Source: Pueraria montana var. lobata
Lineage: Eukaryota; Streptophyta; Magnoliopsida; Fabales; Fabaceae
DNA: 64,000 nt
Assembly (NCBI GenBank): GCA_026413185.1
Contig: CM048653.1
Span: forward strand, 78,195,608 to 78,259,607
Direction of reading: 5' to 3'
A program made the translations under genes and the position numbers. Shown piece by piece: positions 48,901 to 62,836 of this stretch. The first letter of the stretch is position 1. Each line of letters opens with the position of its first letter. The notes under the pieces were generated by a model that did no database searches, had not been told where the DNA came from, and was given only the letters and a program-made list of their open reading frames with translations.

Positions 48901-50426
48901 ATATTGGACCACGGGGTACGTCGGACCTCAAAACTGAAAGTCCTCCGAGCATTATGGTTTTTTATGGATAAGAATGCACCAAGGATCACGGGGAACCAAT
49001 ACCCAAAAGTCTTATTTTCGCACGAAAATTGCACAAAAGGCCGAAAATGCACCACCGGCACCAAAATTGGACCACGGGGTACGACGGACCTCAAAACTGA
49101 AAAGTGCTCTGAACATGATGGTTTTTTGTGCATAAGAATGCAGCAGGGATCACGGGGCACCAAAATCGAAAAGTCTTATTTTCACATGCAAATTGCACAA
49201 ATGGCCGAAAATGCACCACCGACACCAAAATTGAACCACGGGGTAGCACGGACCTTAAACCATAAAAGAGTTCCAAGCATTATGGTTTTTTCTATATAAG
49301 AATGCACCAGGAATCACGGGGCACCAAAACCCAAAAGTCTTATTTTCGCACGAAAATTTCACAATGGGCCGAAAATGCACCACGGACACCAAAACTGAAA
49401 AGTGCTCTGAGCATTTTGGTTTTTTATGGATAAGAAAGCACAAGGGATCACGGGGCACCAATACCCAACAGTCTTATTTTCGCACGAAAATTGCACAAAT
49501 GGGCGAAAATGTACCGTGGGCACCAAAATTTGACCACGGGTCACCTCGGACCTCAAAGTTGAAAAGTGCTCCGAGCATTATGGTTTTTTATGCATGAGAA
49601 TGCAACAGGGTTCACGGGGCACCAAAACCCAAAAGTCTTATTTTCGCACGAAAATTACACAATGGGCCGAAAATGTACCACGGGCACCAAAATTGCAACA
49701 TGGGGCACCTCGGACCTCAAAACTGAAAAGTGCTATGAGCATTATGGTTTTTTATTCGTAAGAATGCACCAGTGTTAACGAGGCACCAAAAGCCAAAAGT
49801 CTTATTTTCGCACGAAAATTGCACAAATGGCTGAAAATGCACCACTGGCACCAAAATTGGACCACGAGGCACCACGGACCTCAAAACTGAAAAGTGTTCC
49901 AAGCATTACGGTTTTTTATGCAAAAGAATGCACCAGGGATCATGGGGCACCAAAACCCAAAAGTCTTATTTTCGCACAAAAATTGCACAAACGACCGAAA
50001 ATGAACCACGGGCACCAAAATTTGGCCACAGGGCACCTCGGACCACAAAACTAGAAAGTTCTCCGAGCATTGTGGTTTTTTTTGCATAAGAATGCACCAG
50101 GGATCACAGGGCACCAAAACCCAAAAGTCTTATTTTCGCATGAAAATTGTACAAATGGCAGAAAATGCACCATCGGCACCAAAATTGGACCACGGGACAC
50201 CACGAACCTCAAAACTGAAAAGTCCTCCAGGCATTATGGTTTTTTGTGCATAAGAATACACCAGGGATCACGGGGCACCAAAACCCAAAGTCTTGTTTCC
50301 GCACGAAAATTGTACAAATGGCCGAAAATGCACCACCGACACAAAAATTGGACCACGGGGCACCACGAACCTGAAAACTGAAAAGTGTGTTGAGCATTAT
50401 GGTTTTTTATGCATAAGAATGCACCA
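45960..50426 (+). repeat. Diverged 2.89-kb proto-HOR next to the young HOR
   Basis: A long segment repeats at 2,889 bp. GCATGAGAATGCAACAGGGT lies near 46.70 and 49.59 kb, AGGGTTAACGAGGCAC or AGTGTTAACGAGGCAC near 46.87 and 49.77 kb, and the TTTTTTCTATATAAGAATGC monomer near 46.41 and 49.29 kb. Eighteen monomers would be 2,952 bp; two 134-bp monomers account for most of the shortfall. Nested inside, about 650 bp from 48.03 kb is duplicated at 48.68 kb (offset 654 bp). The private marks GGGTTAACGAGGCACC, GAGAATGCAACAGGG and the 134-bp monomer are also found in the 1,773-bp HOR, so this block looks like its ancestor or a sister. Confidence 0.72.
48030..49240 (+). repeat. Tandem duplication of a four-monomer unit (654 bp)
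   Basis: Anchors at 48155 and 48809 are 654 bp apart. Both copies share TTGAACAAATGGCCGAAACT, TTGGATTACGGGCACCTC, TTTTTTATGGATATGAATGC, TTATTTTCTCACG, CACCAATATTGGACC, CTGAAAGTCCTCCGAGC and TTTTTTGTGCATAAG in order. They differ at scattered single bases only. Confidence 0.8.
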
Positions 50427-52198
50427 GGGATTACGGGGCACCAAAACCCAAAAGTCTTATTTTCGCACTAAGATTGCACAATGGGCCGAAAATGAACAAC
50501 GGGCACAAAAATTGGACCACGGTGCACCTCGGACCTCAAAACTGAAAAGTGCTTTGAACATTATGGTTTTTATGCATAAGAATGCACCGGGGATCACGGG
50601 CCACCAAAACCCAAAAGTCTTATTTTCACATGAATATTGCACAAATGGCCGAAAATGCACCACAGACACCAAAATTGGACCACGGGGCAGCACGGACCTT
50701 AAAACTGAAAAGAGTTCCAAGCATTATGGTTTTTTATACATATGAATGCACCAGGGATCACGAGCCACCAAAACCCAAAAGTCTTATTTTCGCACGAAAA
50801 TTGCAAAATGCGACGAAAATGCACCACGGGCACCAAAATTGAAAAGTACTCTGAGCATTATGGTTTTTTATCGATAAGAAAGCACCAGGGATCACGCGGC
50901 ACCAATACCCAAAAGTCTTATTTTCGCACGAAAATTGCACAAATGGGCGAAAATGTACCACGGGGACCAAAATTTGACCACGGGGCACCTCGGACCTCAA
51001 AACTTAAAAGTGCTCCGAGCATTATGGTTTTTTATGCGTGAGAATGCAACAGGGATCACGGGGCACCAAAACCCAAAAGTCTTATTTTCGCACGAAAATT
51101 GCACAATGGGCCGAAAATGCACCATGGGCAATAAAATTTGGCCACGGGGCACCTCGGACCTCAAAACTGAAATGTTCTCCGAGCATTATGGTTTTTTATG
51201 CATGAGAATGCAACAGGGATCACGGGGCACCAAAACCAAAAAGTCTTATTTTCGCACGAAAATTGGACAATGGGTCAAAAATGCACCACGGGCACCAAAA
51301 TTGGAACATGAGGCACCTCGGACCTCAAAACTGAAAAGTGCTATGAGCTTTATTGTTTTTTATTCATAAGAATGCACCAGGGTTAACGAGGCACCAAAAA
51401 CCAAAAGTCTTATTTTCGCACGAAAATTGCACAAATGGCTGAAAATGCACCACTGGCTCCAAAATTGGACCACGAGGCACCACGGACCTCAAAACTGGAA
51501 AGTTCTCCGAGCATTATGATTTTTAATGCATAAGAATGCACCAGGGATCACGGGGCACCAAAACCCAAAAGTCTTATTTTCGCACGAAAATTGCACAAAT
51601 AGCCGAAATGCACTGCCGGCACCAAAATTGGACCACGGGGCACCACGGACCTCAAAACTGAAAATTGCTCCAAGCATTATGGTATTTTACGCATAAGAAT
51701 GCACCTGGGATCAAGGGGCACCAAAACCCAAAAGACTTATTTTCGCACGAAAATTGCACAATGGGCCGAAAATGCAAAATAAACACGAAAATTGGACCAC
51801 GGGGCACCACGAACCTCAAAACTGAAAAAGAGTTACGAGCATTATAATTTTTTTTGCATAAGAATGCACCAGGGATCACGGGGCACCAAAATCCAAAAGT
51901 CTTGTTTTCGCACGAAAATTTCACAATTGGCCGAATATGCACCATCTGCACCAAAATCGGACCACGGGGCACCACAGACCTCAAAATGAAAAGTTCTCCA
52001 AGAATTATGGTTTTTTATGCATAAGAATGCACCAGGGATCACGGGGCACCAAAATCCAAAAGTCTTATTTTCGCACGAAAATTGCGCAAATAGTAAAAAA
52101 TGCACCACCGGCACGAAAATTGGACCACGGGGCACCACGGACCTCAAAACTGAAAAGTGCTCTGACCATTATGGTTTTTTATACATAAGAATGCACCT
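50427..52198 (+). repeat. HOR copy C1 (1,772 bp)
   Basis: This is the first and most divergent copy. Private differences against C2 include AAGATTGC for AAGATCGC, one T fewer in the T6 run near 50.57 kb, GAATATTGC for GAAAATTGC, CACCACAGACACC for CACCACCGACACC, TTGGACCACGG for TTGGGCCACGG, TTGGACAATGGGTC near 51.26 kb and GCACTGCCGG near 51.61 kb. Like C2 it has CACCACGGGCACC before TTGGAACATGAGG. Confidence 0.9.
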
Positions 52199-53971
52199 GG
52201 GATTACGGGGCACCAAAACCCAAAAGTCTTATTTTCGCACTAAGATCGCACAATGGGCCGAAAATGAACAACGGGCACAAAAATTGGACCACGGTGCACC
52301 TCGGACCTCAAAACTGAAAAGTGCTTTGAACATTATGGTTTTTTATGCATAAGAATGCACCGGGGATCACGGGCCACCAAAACCCAAAAGTCTTATTTTC
52401 ACATGAAAATTGCACAAATGGCCGAAAATGCACCACCGACACCAAAATTGGGCCACGGGGCAGCACGGACCTTAAAACTGAAAAGAGTTCCAAGCATTAT
52501 GGTTTTTTATACATATGAATGCACCAGGGATCACGAGCCACCAAAACCCAAAAGTCTTATTTTCGCACGAAAATTGCAAAATGCGACGAAAATGCACCAC
52601 GGGCACCAAAATTGAAAAGTACTCTGAGCATTATGGTTTTTTATCGATAAGAAAGCACCAGGGATCACGCGGCACCAATACCCAAAAGTCTTATTTTCGC
52701 ACGAAAATTGCACAAATGGGCGAAAATGTACCACGGGGACCAAAATTTGACCACGGGGCACCTCGGACCTCAAAACTTAAAAGTGCTCCGAGCATTATGG
52801 TTTTTTATGCGTGAGAATGCAACAGGGATCACGGGGCACCAAAACCCAAAAGTCTTATTTTCGCACGAAAATTGCACAATGGGCCGAAAATGCACCATGG
52901 GCAATAAAATTTGGCCACGGGGCACCTCGGACCTCAAAACTGAAATGTTCTCCGAGCATTATGGTTTTTTATGCATGAGAATGCAACAGGGATCACGGGG
53001 CACCAAAACCAAAAAGTCTTATTTTCGCACGAAAATTGCACAATGGGTCAAAAATGCACCACGGGCACCAAAATTGGAACATGAGGCACCTCGGACCTCA
53101 AAACTGAAAAGTGCTATGAGCTTTATTGTTTTTTATTCATAAGAATGCACCAGGGTTAACGAGGCACCAAAAACCAAAAGTCTTATTTTCGCACGAAAAT
53201 TGCACAAATGGCTGAAAATGCACCACTGGCTCCAAAATTGGACCACGAGGCACCACGGACCTCAAAACTGGAAAGTTCTCCGAGCATTATGATTTTTAAT
53301 GCATAAGAATGCACCAGGGATCACGGGGCACCAAAACCCAAAAGTCTTATTTTCGCACGAAAATTGCACAAATAGCCGAAATGCACCGCCGGCACCAAAA
53401 TTGGACCACGGGGCACCACGGACCTCAAAACTGAAAATTGCTCCAAGCATTATGGTATTTTACGCATAAGAATGCACCTGGGATCAAGGGGCACCAAAAC
53501 CCAAAAGACTTATTTTCGCACGACAATTGCACAATGGGCCGAAAATGCAAAATAAACACGAAAATTGGACCACGGGGCACCACGAACCTCAAAACTGAAA
53601 AAGAGTTACGAGCATTATAATTTTTTTTGCATAAGAATGCACCAGGGATCACGGGGCACCAAAATCCAAAAGTCTTGTTTTCGCACGAAAATTTCACAAT
53701 TGGCCGAATATGCACCATCTGCACCAAAATCGGACCACGGGGCACCACAGACCTCAAAATGAAAAGTTCTCCAAGAATTATGGTTTTTTATGCATAAGAA
53801 TGCACCAGGGATCACGGGGCACCAAAATCCAAAAGTCTTATTTTCGCACGAAAATTGCGCAAATAGTAAAAAATGCACCACCGGCACGAAAATTGGACCA
53901 CGGGGCACCACGGACCTCAAAACTGAAAAGTGCTCTGACCATTATGGTTTTTTATACATAAGAATGCACCT
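52199..53971 (+). repeat. HOR copy C2 (1,773 bp)
   Basis: C2 shares CACCACGGGCACC (before TTGGAACATG) with C1, whereas later copies have CACCACCGGCACC. Its private base is CGACAATTGC for CGAAAATTGC near 53.52 kb. It carries GAGTTACGAGC. Confidence 0.93.
52517..52650 (+). repeat. 134-bp short monomer of the 1,773-bp HOR
   Basis: This is monomer 3 of the HOR unit in copy C2. The joint GGGCACCAAAATTGAAAAGT removes exactly 30 bp between TTG (monomer 142-144) and CTGAAAAG (8-15 of the next). It recurs in every HOR copy at 1,773-bp spacing. Related short monomers with the same joint lie at about 46.51, 47.79 and 49.39 kb in the older block, the last as AAAACTGAAAAG. Confidence 0.92.
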
Positions 53972-55744
53972 GGGATTACGGGGCACCAAAACCCAAAAGT
54001 CTTATTTTCGCACTAAGATCGCACAATGGGCCGAAAATGAACAACGGGCACAAAAATTGGACCACGGTGCACCTCGGACCTCAAAACTGAAAAGTGCTTT
54101 GAACATTATGGTTTTTTATGCATAAGAATGCACCGGGGATCACGGGCCACCAAAACCCAAAAGTCTTATTTTCACATGAAAATTGCACAAATGGCCGAAA
54201 ATGCACCACCGACACCAAAATTGGGCCACGGGGCAGCACGGACCTTAAAACTGAAAAGAGTTCCAAGCATTATGGTTTTTTATACATATGAATGCACCAG
54301 GGATCGCGAGCCACCAAAACCCAAAAGTCTTATTTTCGCACGAAAATTGCAAAATGCGACGAAAATGCACCACGGGCACCAAAATTGAAAAGTACTCTGA
54401 GCATTATGGTTTTTTATCGATAAGAAAGCACCAGGGATCACGCGGCACCAATACCCAAAAGTCTTATTTTCGCACGAAAATTGCACAAATGGGCGAAAAT
54501 GTACCACGGGGACCAAAATTTGACCACGGGGCACCTCGGACCTCAAAACTTAAAAGTGCTCCGAGCATTATGGTTTTTTATGCGTGAGAATGCAACAGGG
54601 ATCACGGGGCACCAAAACCCAAAAGTCTTATTTTCGCACGAAAATTGCACAATGGGCCGAAAATGCACCATGGGCAATAAAATTTGGCCACGGGGCACCT
54701 CGGACCTCAAAACTGAAATGTTCTCCGAGCATTATGGTTTTTTATGCATGAGAATGCAACAGGGATCACGGGGCACCAAAACCAAAAAGTCTTATTTTCG
54801 CACGAAAATTGCACAATGGGTCAAAAATGCACCACCGGCACCAAAATTGGAACATGAGGCACCTCGGACCTCAAAACTGAAAAGTGCTATGAGATTTATT
54901 GTTTTTTATTCATAAGAATGCACCAGGGTTAACGAGGCACCAAAAACCAAAAGTCTTATTTTCGCACGAAAATTGCACAAATGGCTGAAAATGCACCACT
55001 GGCTCCAAAATTGGACCACGAGGCACCACGGACCTCAAAACTGGAAAGTTCTCCGAGCATTATGATTTTTAATGCATAAGAATGCACCAGGGATCACGGG
55101 GCACCAAAACCCAAAAGTCTTATTTTCGCACGAAAATTGCACAAATAGCCGAAATGCACCGCCGGCACCAAAATTGGACCACGGGGCACCACGGACCTCA
55201 AAACTGAAAATTGCTCCAAGCATTATGGTATTTTACGCATAAGAATGCACCTGGGATCAAGGGGCACCAAAACCCAAAAGACTTATTTTCGCACGAAAAT
55301 TGCACAATGGGCCGAAAATGCAAAATAAACACGAAAATTGGACCACGGGGCACCACGAACCTCAAAACTGAAAAAGAGTTACGAGCATTATAATTTTTTT
55401 TGCATAAGAATGCACCAGGGATCACGGGGCACCAAAATCCAAAAGTCTTGTTTTCGCACGAAAATTTCACAATTGGCCGAATATGCACCATCTGCACCAA
55501 AATCGGACCACGGGGCACCACAGACCTCAAAATGAAAAGTTCTCCAAGAATTATGGTTTTTTATGCATAAGAATGCACCAGGGATCACGGGGCACCAAAA
55601 TCCAAAAGTCTTATTTTCGCACGAAAATTGCGCAAATAGTAAAAAATGCACCACCGGCACGAAAATTGGACCACGGGGCACCACGGACCTCAAAACTGAA
55701 AAGTGCTCTGACCATTATGGTTTTTTATACATAAGAATGCACCT
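53972..55744 (+). repeat. HOR copy C3 (1,773 bp)
   Basis: This is the first copy with CACCACCGGCACC before TTGGAACATG. Private bases are GGATCGCGAGCC (54306) for GGATCACGAGCC, and GAGATTTATTG near 54.89 kb for GAGCTTTATTG. It carries GAGTTACGAGC. Confidence 0.93.
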
Positions 55745-57517
55745 GGGATTACGGGGCACCAAAACCCAAAAGTCTTATTTTCGCACTAAGATCGCACAAT
55801 GGGCCGAAAATGAACAACGGGCACAAAAATTGGACCACGGTGCACCTCGGACCTCAAAACTGAAAAGTGCTTTGAACATTATGGTTTTTTATGCATAAGA
55901 ATGCACCGGGGATCACGGGCCACCAAAACCCAAAAGTCTTATTTTCACATGAAAATTGCACAAATGGCCGAAAATGCACCACCGACACCAAAATTGGGCC
56001 ACGGGGCAGCACGGACCTTAAAACTGAAAAGAGTTCCAAGCATTATGGTTTTTTATACATATGAATGCACCAGGGATCACGAGCCACCAAAACCCAAAAG
56101 TCTTATTTTCGCACGAAAATTGCAAAATGCGACGAAAATGCACCACGGGCACCAAAATTGAAAAGTACTCTGAGCATTATGGTTTTTTATCGATAAGAAA
56201 GCACCAGGGATCACGCGGCACCAATACCCAAAAGTCTTATTTTCGCACGAAAATTGCACAAATGGGCGAAAATGTACCACGGGGACCAAAATTTGACCAC
56301 GGGGCACCTCGGACCTCAAAACTTAAAAGTGCTCCGAGCATTATGGTTTTTTATGCGTGAGAATGCAACAGGGATCACGGGGCACCAAAACCCAAAAGTC
56401 TTATTTTCGCACGAAAATTGCACAATGGGCCGAAAATGCACCATGGGCAATAAAATTTGGCCACGGGGCACCTCGGACCTCAAAACTGAAATGTTCTCCG
56501 AGCATTATGGTTTTTTATGCATGAGAATGCAACAGGGATCACGGGGCACCAAAACCAAAAAGTCTTATTTTCGCACGAAAATTGCACAATGGGTCAAAAA
56601 TGCACCACCGGCACCAAAATTGGAACATGAGGCACCTCGGACCTCAAAACTGAAAAGTGCTATGAGCTTTATTGTTTTTTATTCATAAGAATGCACCAGG
56701 GTTAACGAGGCACCAAAAACCAAAAGTCTTATTTTCGCACGAAAATTGCACAAATGGCTGAAAATGCACCACTGGCTCCAAAATTGGACCACGAGGCACC
56801 ACGGACCTCAAAACTGGAAAGTTCTCCGAGCATTATGATTTTTAATGCATAAGAATGCACCAGGGATCACGGGGCACCAAAACCCAAAAGTCTTATTTTC
56901 GCACGAAAATTGCACAAATAGCCGAAATGCACCGCCGGCACCAAAATTGGACCACGGGGCACCACGGACCTCAAAACTGAAAATTGCTCCAAGCATTATG
57001 GTATTTTACGCATAAGAATGCACCTGGGATCAAGGGGCACCAAAACCCAAAAGACTTATTTTCGCACGAAAATTGCACAATGGGCCGAAAATGCAAAATA
57101 AACACGAAAATTGGACCACGGGGCACCACGAACCTCAAAACTGAAAAAGAGTTCCGAGCATTATAATTTTTTTTGCATAAGAATGCACCAGGGATCACGG
57201 GGCACCAAAATCCAAAAGTCTTGTTTTCGCACGAAAATTTCACAATTGGCCGAATATGCACCATCTGCACCAAAATCGGACCACGGGGCACCACAGACCT
57301 CAAAATGAAAAGTTCTCCAAGAATTATGGTTTTTTATGCATAAGAATGCACCAGGGATCACGGGGCACCAAAATCCAAAAGTCTTATTTTCGCACGAAAA
57401 TTGCGCAAATAGTAAAAAATGCACCACCGGCACGAAAATTGGACCACGGGGCACCACGGACCTCAAAACTGAAAAGTGCTCTGACCATTATGGTTTTTTA
57501 TACATAAGAATGCACCT
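55745..57517 (+). repeat. HOR copy C4 (1,773 bp)
   Basis: This is the first of three consecutive copies with GAGTTCCGAGC (near 57.15 kb) instead of GAGTTACGAGC. I saw no other private base. Confidence 0.93.
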
Positions 57518-59290
57518 GGGATTACGGGGCACCAAAACCCAAAAGTCTTATTTTCGCACTAAGATCGCACAATGGGCCGAAAATGAACAACGGGCACAAA
57601 AATTGGACCACGGTGCACCTCGGACCTCAAAACTGAAAAGTGCTTTGAACATTATGGTTTTTTATGCATAAGAATGCACCGGGGATCACGGGCCACCAAA
57701 ACCCAAAAGTCTTATTTTCACATGAAAATTGCACAAATGGCCGAAAATGCACCACCGACACCAAAATTGGGCCACGGGGCAGCACGGACCTTAAAACTGA
57801 AAAGAGTTCCAAGCATTATGGTTTTTTATACATATGAATGCACCAGGGATCACGAGCCACCAAAACCCAAAAGTCTTATTTTCGCACGAAAATTGCAAAA
57901 TGCGACGAAAATGCACCACGGGCACCAAAATTGAAAAGTACTCTGAGCATTATGGTTTTTTATCGATAAGAAAGCACCAGGGATCACGCGGCACCAATAC
58001 CCAAAAGTCTTATTTTCGCACGAAAATTGCACAAATGGGCGAAAATGTACCACGGGGACCAAAATTTGACCACGGGGCACCTCGGACCTCAAAACTTAAA
58101 AGTGCTCCGAGCATTATGGTTTTTTATGCGTGAGAATGCAACAGGGATCACGGGGCACCAAAACCCAAAAGTCTTATTTTCGCACGAAAATTGCACAATG
58201 GGCCGAAAATGCACCATGGGCAATAAAATTTGGCCACGGGGCACCTCGGACCTCAAAACTGAAATGTTCTCCGAGCATTATGGTTTTTTATGCATGAGAA
58301 TGCAACAGGGATCACGGGGCACCAAAACCAAAAAGTCTTATTTTCGCACGAAAATTGCACAATGGGTCAAAAATGCACCACCGGCACCAAAATTGGAACA
58401 TGAGGCACCTCGGACCTCAAAACTGAAAAGTGCTATGAGCTTTATTGTTTTTTATTCATAAGAATGCACCAGGGTTAACGAGGCACCAAAAACCAAAAGT
58501 CTTATTTTCGCACGAAAATTGCACAAATGGCTGAAAATGCACCACTGGCTCCAAAATTGGACCACGAGGCACCACGGACCTCAAAACTGGAAAGTTCTCC
58601 GAGCATTATGATTTTTAATGCATAAGAATGCACCAGGGATCACGGGGCACCAAAACCCAAAAGTCTTATTTTCGCACGAAAATTGCACAAATAGCCGAAA
58701 TGCACCGCCGGCACCAAAATTGGACCACGGGGCACCACGGACCTCAAAACTGAAAATTGCTCCAAGCATTATGGTATTTTACGCATAAGAATGCACCTGG
58801 GATCAAGGGGCACCAAAACCCAAAAGACTTATTTTCGCACGAAAATTGCACAATGGGCCGAAAATGCAAAATAAACACGAAAATTGGACCACGGGGCACC
58901 ACGAACCTCAAAACTGAAAAAGAGTTCCGAGCATTATAATTTTTTTTGCATAAGAATGCACCAGGGATCACGGGGCACCAAAATCCAAAAGTCTTGTTTT
59001 CGCACGAAAATTTCACAATTGGCCGAATATGCACCATCTGCACCAAAATCGGACCACGGGGCACCACAGACCTCAAAATGAAAAGTTCTCCAAGAATTAT
59101 GGTTTTTTATGCATAAGAATGCACCAGGGATCACGGGGCACCAAAATCCAAAAGTCTTATTTTCGCACGAAAATTGCGCAAATAGTAAAAAATGCACCAC
59201 CGGCACGAAAATTGGACCACGGGGCACCACGGACCTCAAAACTGAAAAGTGCTCTGACCATTATGGTTTTTTATACATAAGAATGCACCT
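57518..59290 (+). repeat. HOR copy C5 (1,773 bp)
   Basis: C5 has GAGTTCCGAGC near 58.92 kb. I could not find a difference from C4 or C6 by eye. Confidence 0.93.
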
Positions 59291-61063
59291 GGGATTACGG
59301 GGCACCAAAACCCAAAAGTCTTATTTTCGCACTAAGATCGCACAATGGGCCGAAAATGAACAACGGGCACAAAAATTGGACCACGGTGCACCTCGGACCT
59401 CAAAACTGAAAAGTGCTTTGAACATTATGGTTTTTTATGCATAAGAATGCACCGGGGATCACGGGCCACCAAAACCCAAAAGTCTTATTTTCACATGAAA
59501 ATTGCACAAATGGCCGAAAATGCACCACCGACACCAAAATTGGGCCACGGGGCAGCACGGACCTTAAAACTGAAAAGAGTTCCAAGCATTATGGTTTTTT
59601 ATACATATGAATGCACCAGGGATCACGAGCCACCAAAACCCAAAAGTCTTATTTTCGCACGAAAATTGCAAAATGCGACGAAAATGCACCACGGGCACCA
59701 AAATTGAAAAGTACTCTGAGCATTATGGTTTTTTATCGATAAGAAAGCACCAGGGATCACGCGGCACCAATACCCAAAAGTCTTATTTTCGCACGAAAAT
59801 TGCACAAATGGGCGAAAATGTACCACGGGGACCAAAATTTGACCACGGGGCACCTCGGACCTCAAAACTTAAAAGTGCTCCGAGCATTATGGTTTTTTAT
59901 GCGTGAGAATGCAACAGGGATCACGGGGCACCAAAACCCAAAAGTCTTATTTTCGCACGAAAATTGCACAATGGGCCGAAAATGCACCATGGGCAATAAA
60001 ATTTGGCCACGGGGCACCTCGGACCTCAAAACTGAAATGTTCTCCGAGCATTATGGTTTTTTATGCATGAGAATGCAACAGGGATCACGGGGCACCAAAA
60101 CCAAAAAGTCTTATTTTCGCACGAAAATTGCACAATGGGTCAAAAATGCACCACCGGCACCAAAATTGGAACATGAGGCACCTCGGACCTCAAAACTGAA
60201 AAGTGCTATGAGCTTTATTGTTTTTTATTCATAAGAATGCACCAGGGTTAACGAGGCACCAAAAACCAAAAGTCTTATTTTCGCACGAAAATTGCACAAA
60301 TGGCTGAAAATGCACCACTGGCTCCAAAATTGGACCACGAGGCACCACGGACCTCAAAACTGGAAAGTTCTCCGAGCATTATGATTTTTAATGCATAAGA
60401 ATGCACCAGGGATCACGGGGCACCAAAACCCAAAAGTCTTATTTTCGCACGAAAATTGCACAAATAGCCGAAATGCACCGCCGGCACCAAAATTGGACCA
60501 CGGGGCACCACGGACCTCAAAACTGAAAATTGCTCCAAGCATTATGGTATTTTACGCATAAGAATGCACCTGGGATCAAGGGGCACCAAAACCCAAAAGA
60601 CTTATTTTCGCACGAAAATTGCACAATGGGCCGAAAATGCAAAATAAACACGAAAATTGGACCACGGGGCACCACGAACCTCAAAACTGAAAAAGAGTTC
60701 CGAGCATTATAATTTTTTTTGCATAAGAATGCACCAGGGATCACGGGGCACCAAAATCCAAAAGTCTTGTTTTCGCACGAAAATTTCACAATTGGCCGAA
60801 TATGCACCATCTGCACCAAAATCGGACCACGGGGCACCACAGACCTCAAAATGAAAAGTTCTCCAAGAATTATGGTTTTTTATGCATAAGAATGCACCAG
60901 GGATCACGGGGCACCAAAATCCAAAAGTCTTATTTTCGCACGAAAATTGCGCAAATAGTAAAAAATGCACCACCGGCACGAAAATTGGACCACGGGGCAC
61001 CACGGACCTCAAAACTGAAAAGTGCTCTGACCATTATGGTTTTTTATACATAAGAATGCACCT
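59291..61063 (+). repeat. HOR copy C6 (1,773 bp)
   Basis: C6 has GAGTTCCGAGC near 60.70 kb and looks identical to C4 and C5. Confidence 0.93.
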
Positions 61064-62836
61064 GGGATTACGGGGCACCAAAACCCAAAAGTCTTATTTT
61101 CGCACTAAGATCGCACAATGGGCCGAAAATGAACAACGGGCACAAAAATTGGACCACGGTGCACCTCGGACCTCAAAACTGAAAAGTGCTTTGAACATTA
61201 TGGTTTTTTATGCATAAGAATGCACCGGGGATCACGGGCCACCAAAACCCAAAAGTCTTATTTTCACATGAAAATTGCACAAATGGCCGAAAATGCACCA
61301 CCGACACCAAAATTGGGCCACGGGGCAGCACGGACCTTAAAACTGAAAAGAGTTCCAAGCATTATGGTTTTTTATACATATGAATGCACCAGGGATCACG
61401 AGCCACCAAAACCCAAAAGTCTTATTTTCGCACGAAAATTGCAAAATGCGACGAAAATGCACCACGGGCACCAAAATTGAAAAGTACTCTGAGCATTATG
61501 GTTTTTTATCGATAAGAAAGCACCAGGGATCACGCGGCACCAATACCCAAAAGTCTTATTTTCGCACGAAAATTGCACAAATGGGCGAAAATGTACCACG
61601 GGGACCAAAATTTGACCACGGGGCACCTCGGACCTCAAAACTTAAAAGTGCTCCGAGCATTATGGTTTTTTATGCGTGAGAATGCAACAGGGATCACGGG
61701 GCACCAAAACCCAAAAGTCTTATTTTCACACGAAAATTGCACAATGGGCCGAAAATGCACCATGGGCAATAAAATTTGGCCACGGGGCACCTCGGACCTC
61801 AAAACTGAAATGTTCTCCAAGCATTATGGTTTTTTATGCATGAGAATGCAACAGGGATCACGGGGCACCAAAACCAAAAAGTCTTATTTTCGCACGAAAA
61901 TTGCACAATGGGTCAAAAATGCACCACCGGCACCAAAATTGGAACATGAGGCACCTCGGACCTCAAAACTGAAAAGTGCTATGAGCTTTATTGTTTTTTA
62001 TTCATAAGAATGCACCAGGGTTAACGAGGCACCAAAAACCAAAAGTCTTATTTTCGCACGAAAATTGCACAAATGGCTGAAAATGCACCACTGGCTCCAA
62101 AATTGGACCACGAGGCACCACGGACCTCAAAACTGGAAAGTTCTCCGAGCATTATGATTTTTAATGCATAAGAATGCACCAGGGATCACGGGGCACCAAA
62201 ACCCAAAAGTCTTATTTTCGCACGAAAATTGCACAAATAGCCGAAATGCACCGCCGGCACCAAAATTGGACCACGGGGCACCACGGACCTCAAAACTGAA
62301 AATTGCTCCAAGCATTATGGTATTTTACGCATAAGAATGCACCTGGGATCAAGGGGCACCAAAACCCAAAAGACTTATTTTCGCACGAAAATTGCACAAT
62401 GGGCCGAAAATGCAAAATAAACACGAAAATTGGACCACGGGGCACCACGAACCTCAAAACTGAAAAAGAGTTACGAGCATTATAATTTTTTTTGCATAAG
62501 AATGCACCAGGGATCACGGGGCACCAAAATCCAAAAGTCTTGTTTTCGCACGAAAATTTCACAATTGGCCGAATATGCACCATCTGCACCAAAATCGGAC
62601 CACGGGGCACCACAGACCTCAAAATGAAAAGTTCTCCAAGAATTATGGTTTTTTATGCATAAGAATGCACCAGGGATCACGGGGCACCAAAATCCAAAAG
62701 TCTTATTTTCGCACGAAAATTGCGCAAATAGTAAAAAATGCACCACCGGCACGAAAATTGGACCACGGGGCACCACGGACCTCAAAACTGAAAAGTGCTC
62801 TGACCATTATGGTTTTTTATACATAAGAATGCACCT
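61064..62836 (+). repeat. HOR copy C7 (1,773 bp)
   Basis: C7 returns to GAGTTACGAGC (near 62.47 kb) while keeping the CACCACCGGCACC state of C3-C6. Private bases are ATTTTCACACG near 61.73 kb and TTCTCCAAGC near 61.82 kb, where other copies have ATTTTCGCACG and TTCTCCGAGC. Confidence 0.93.
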
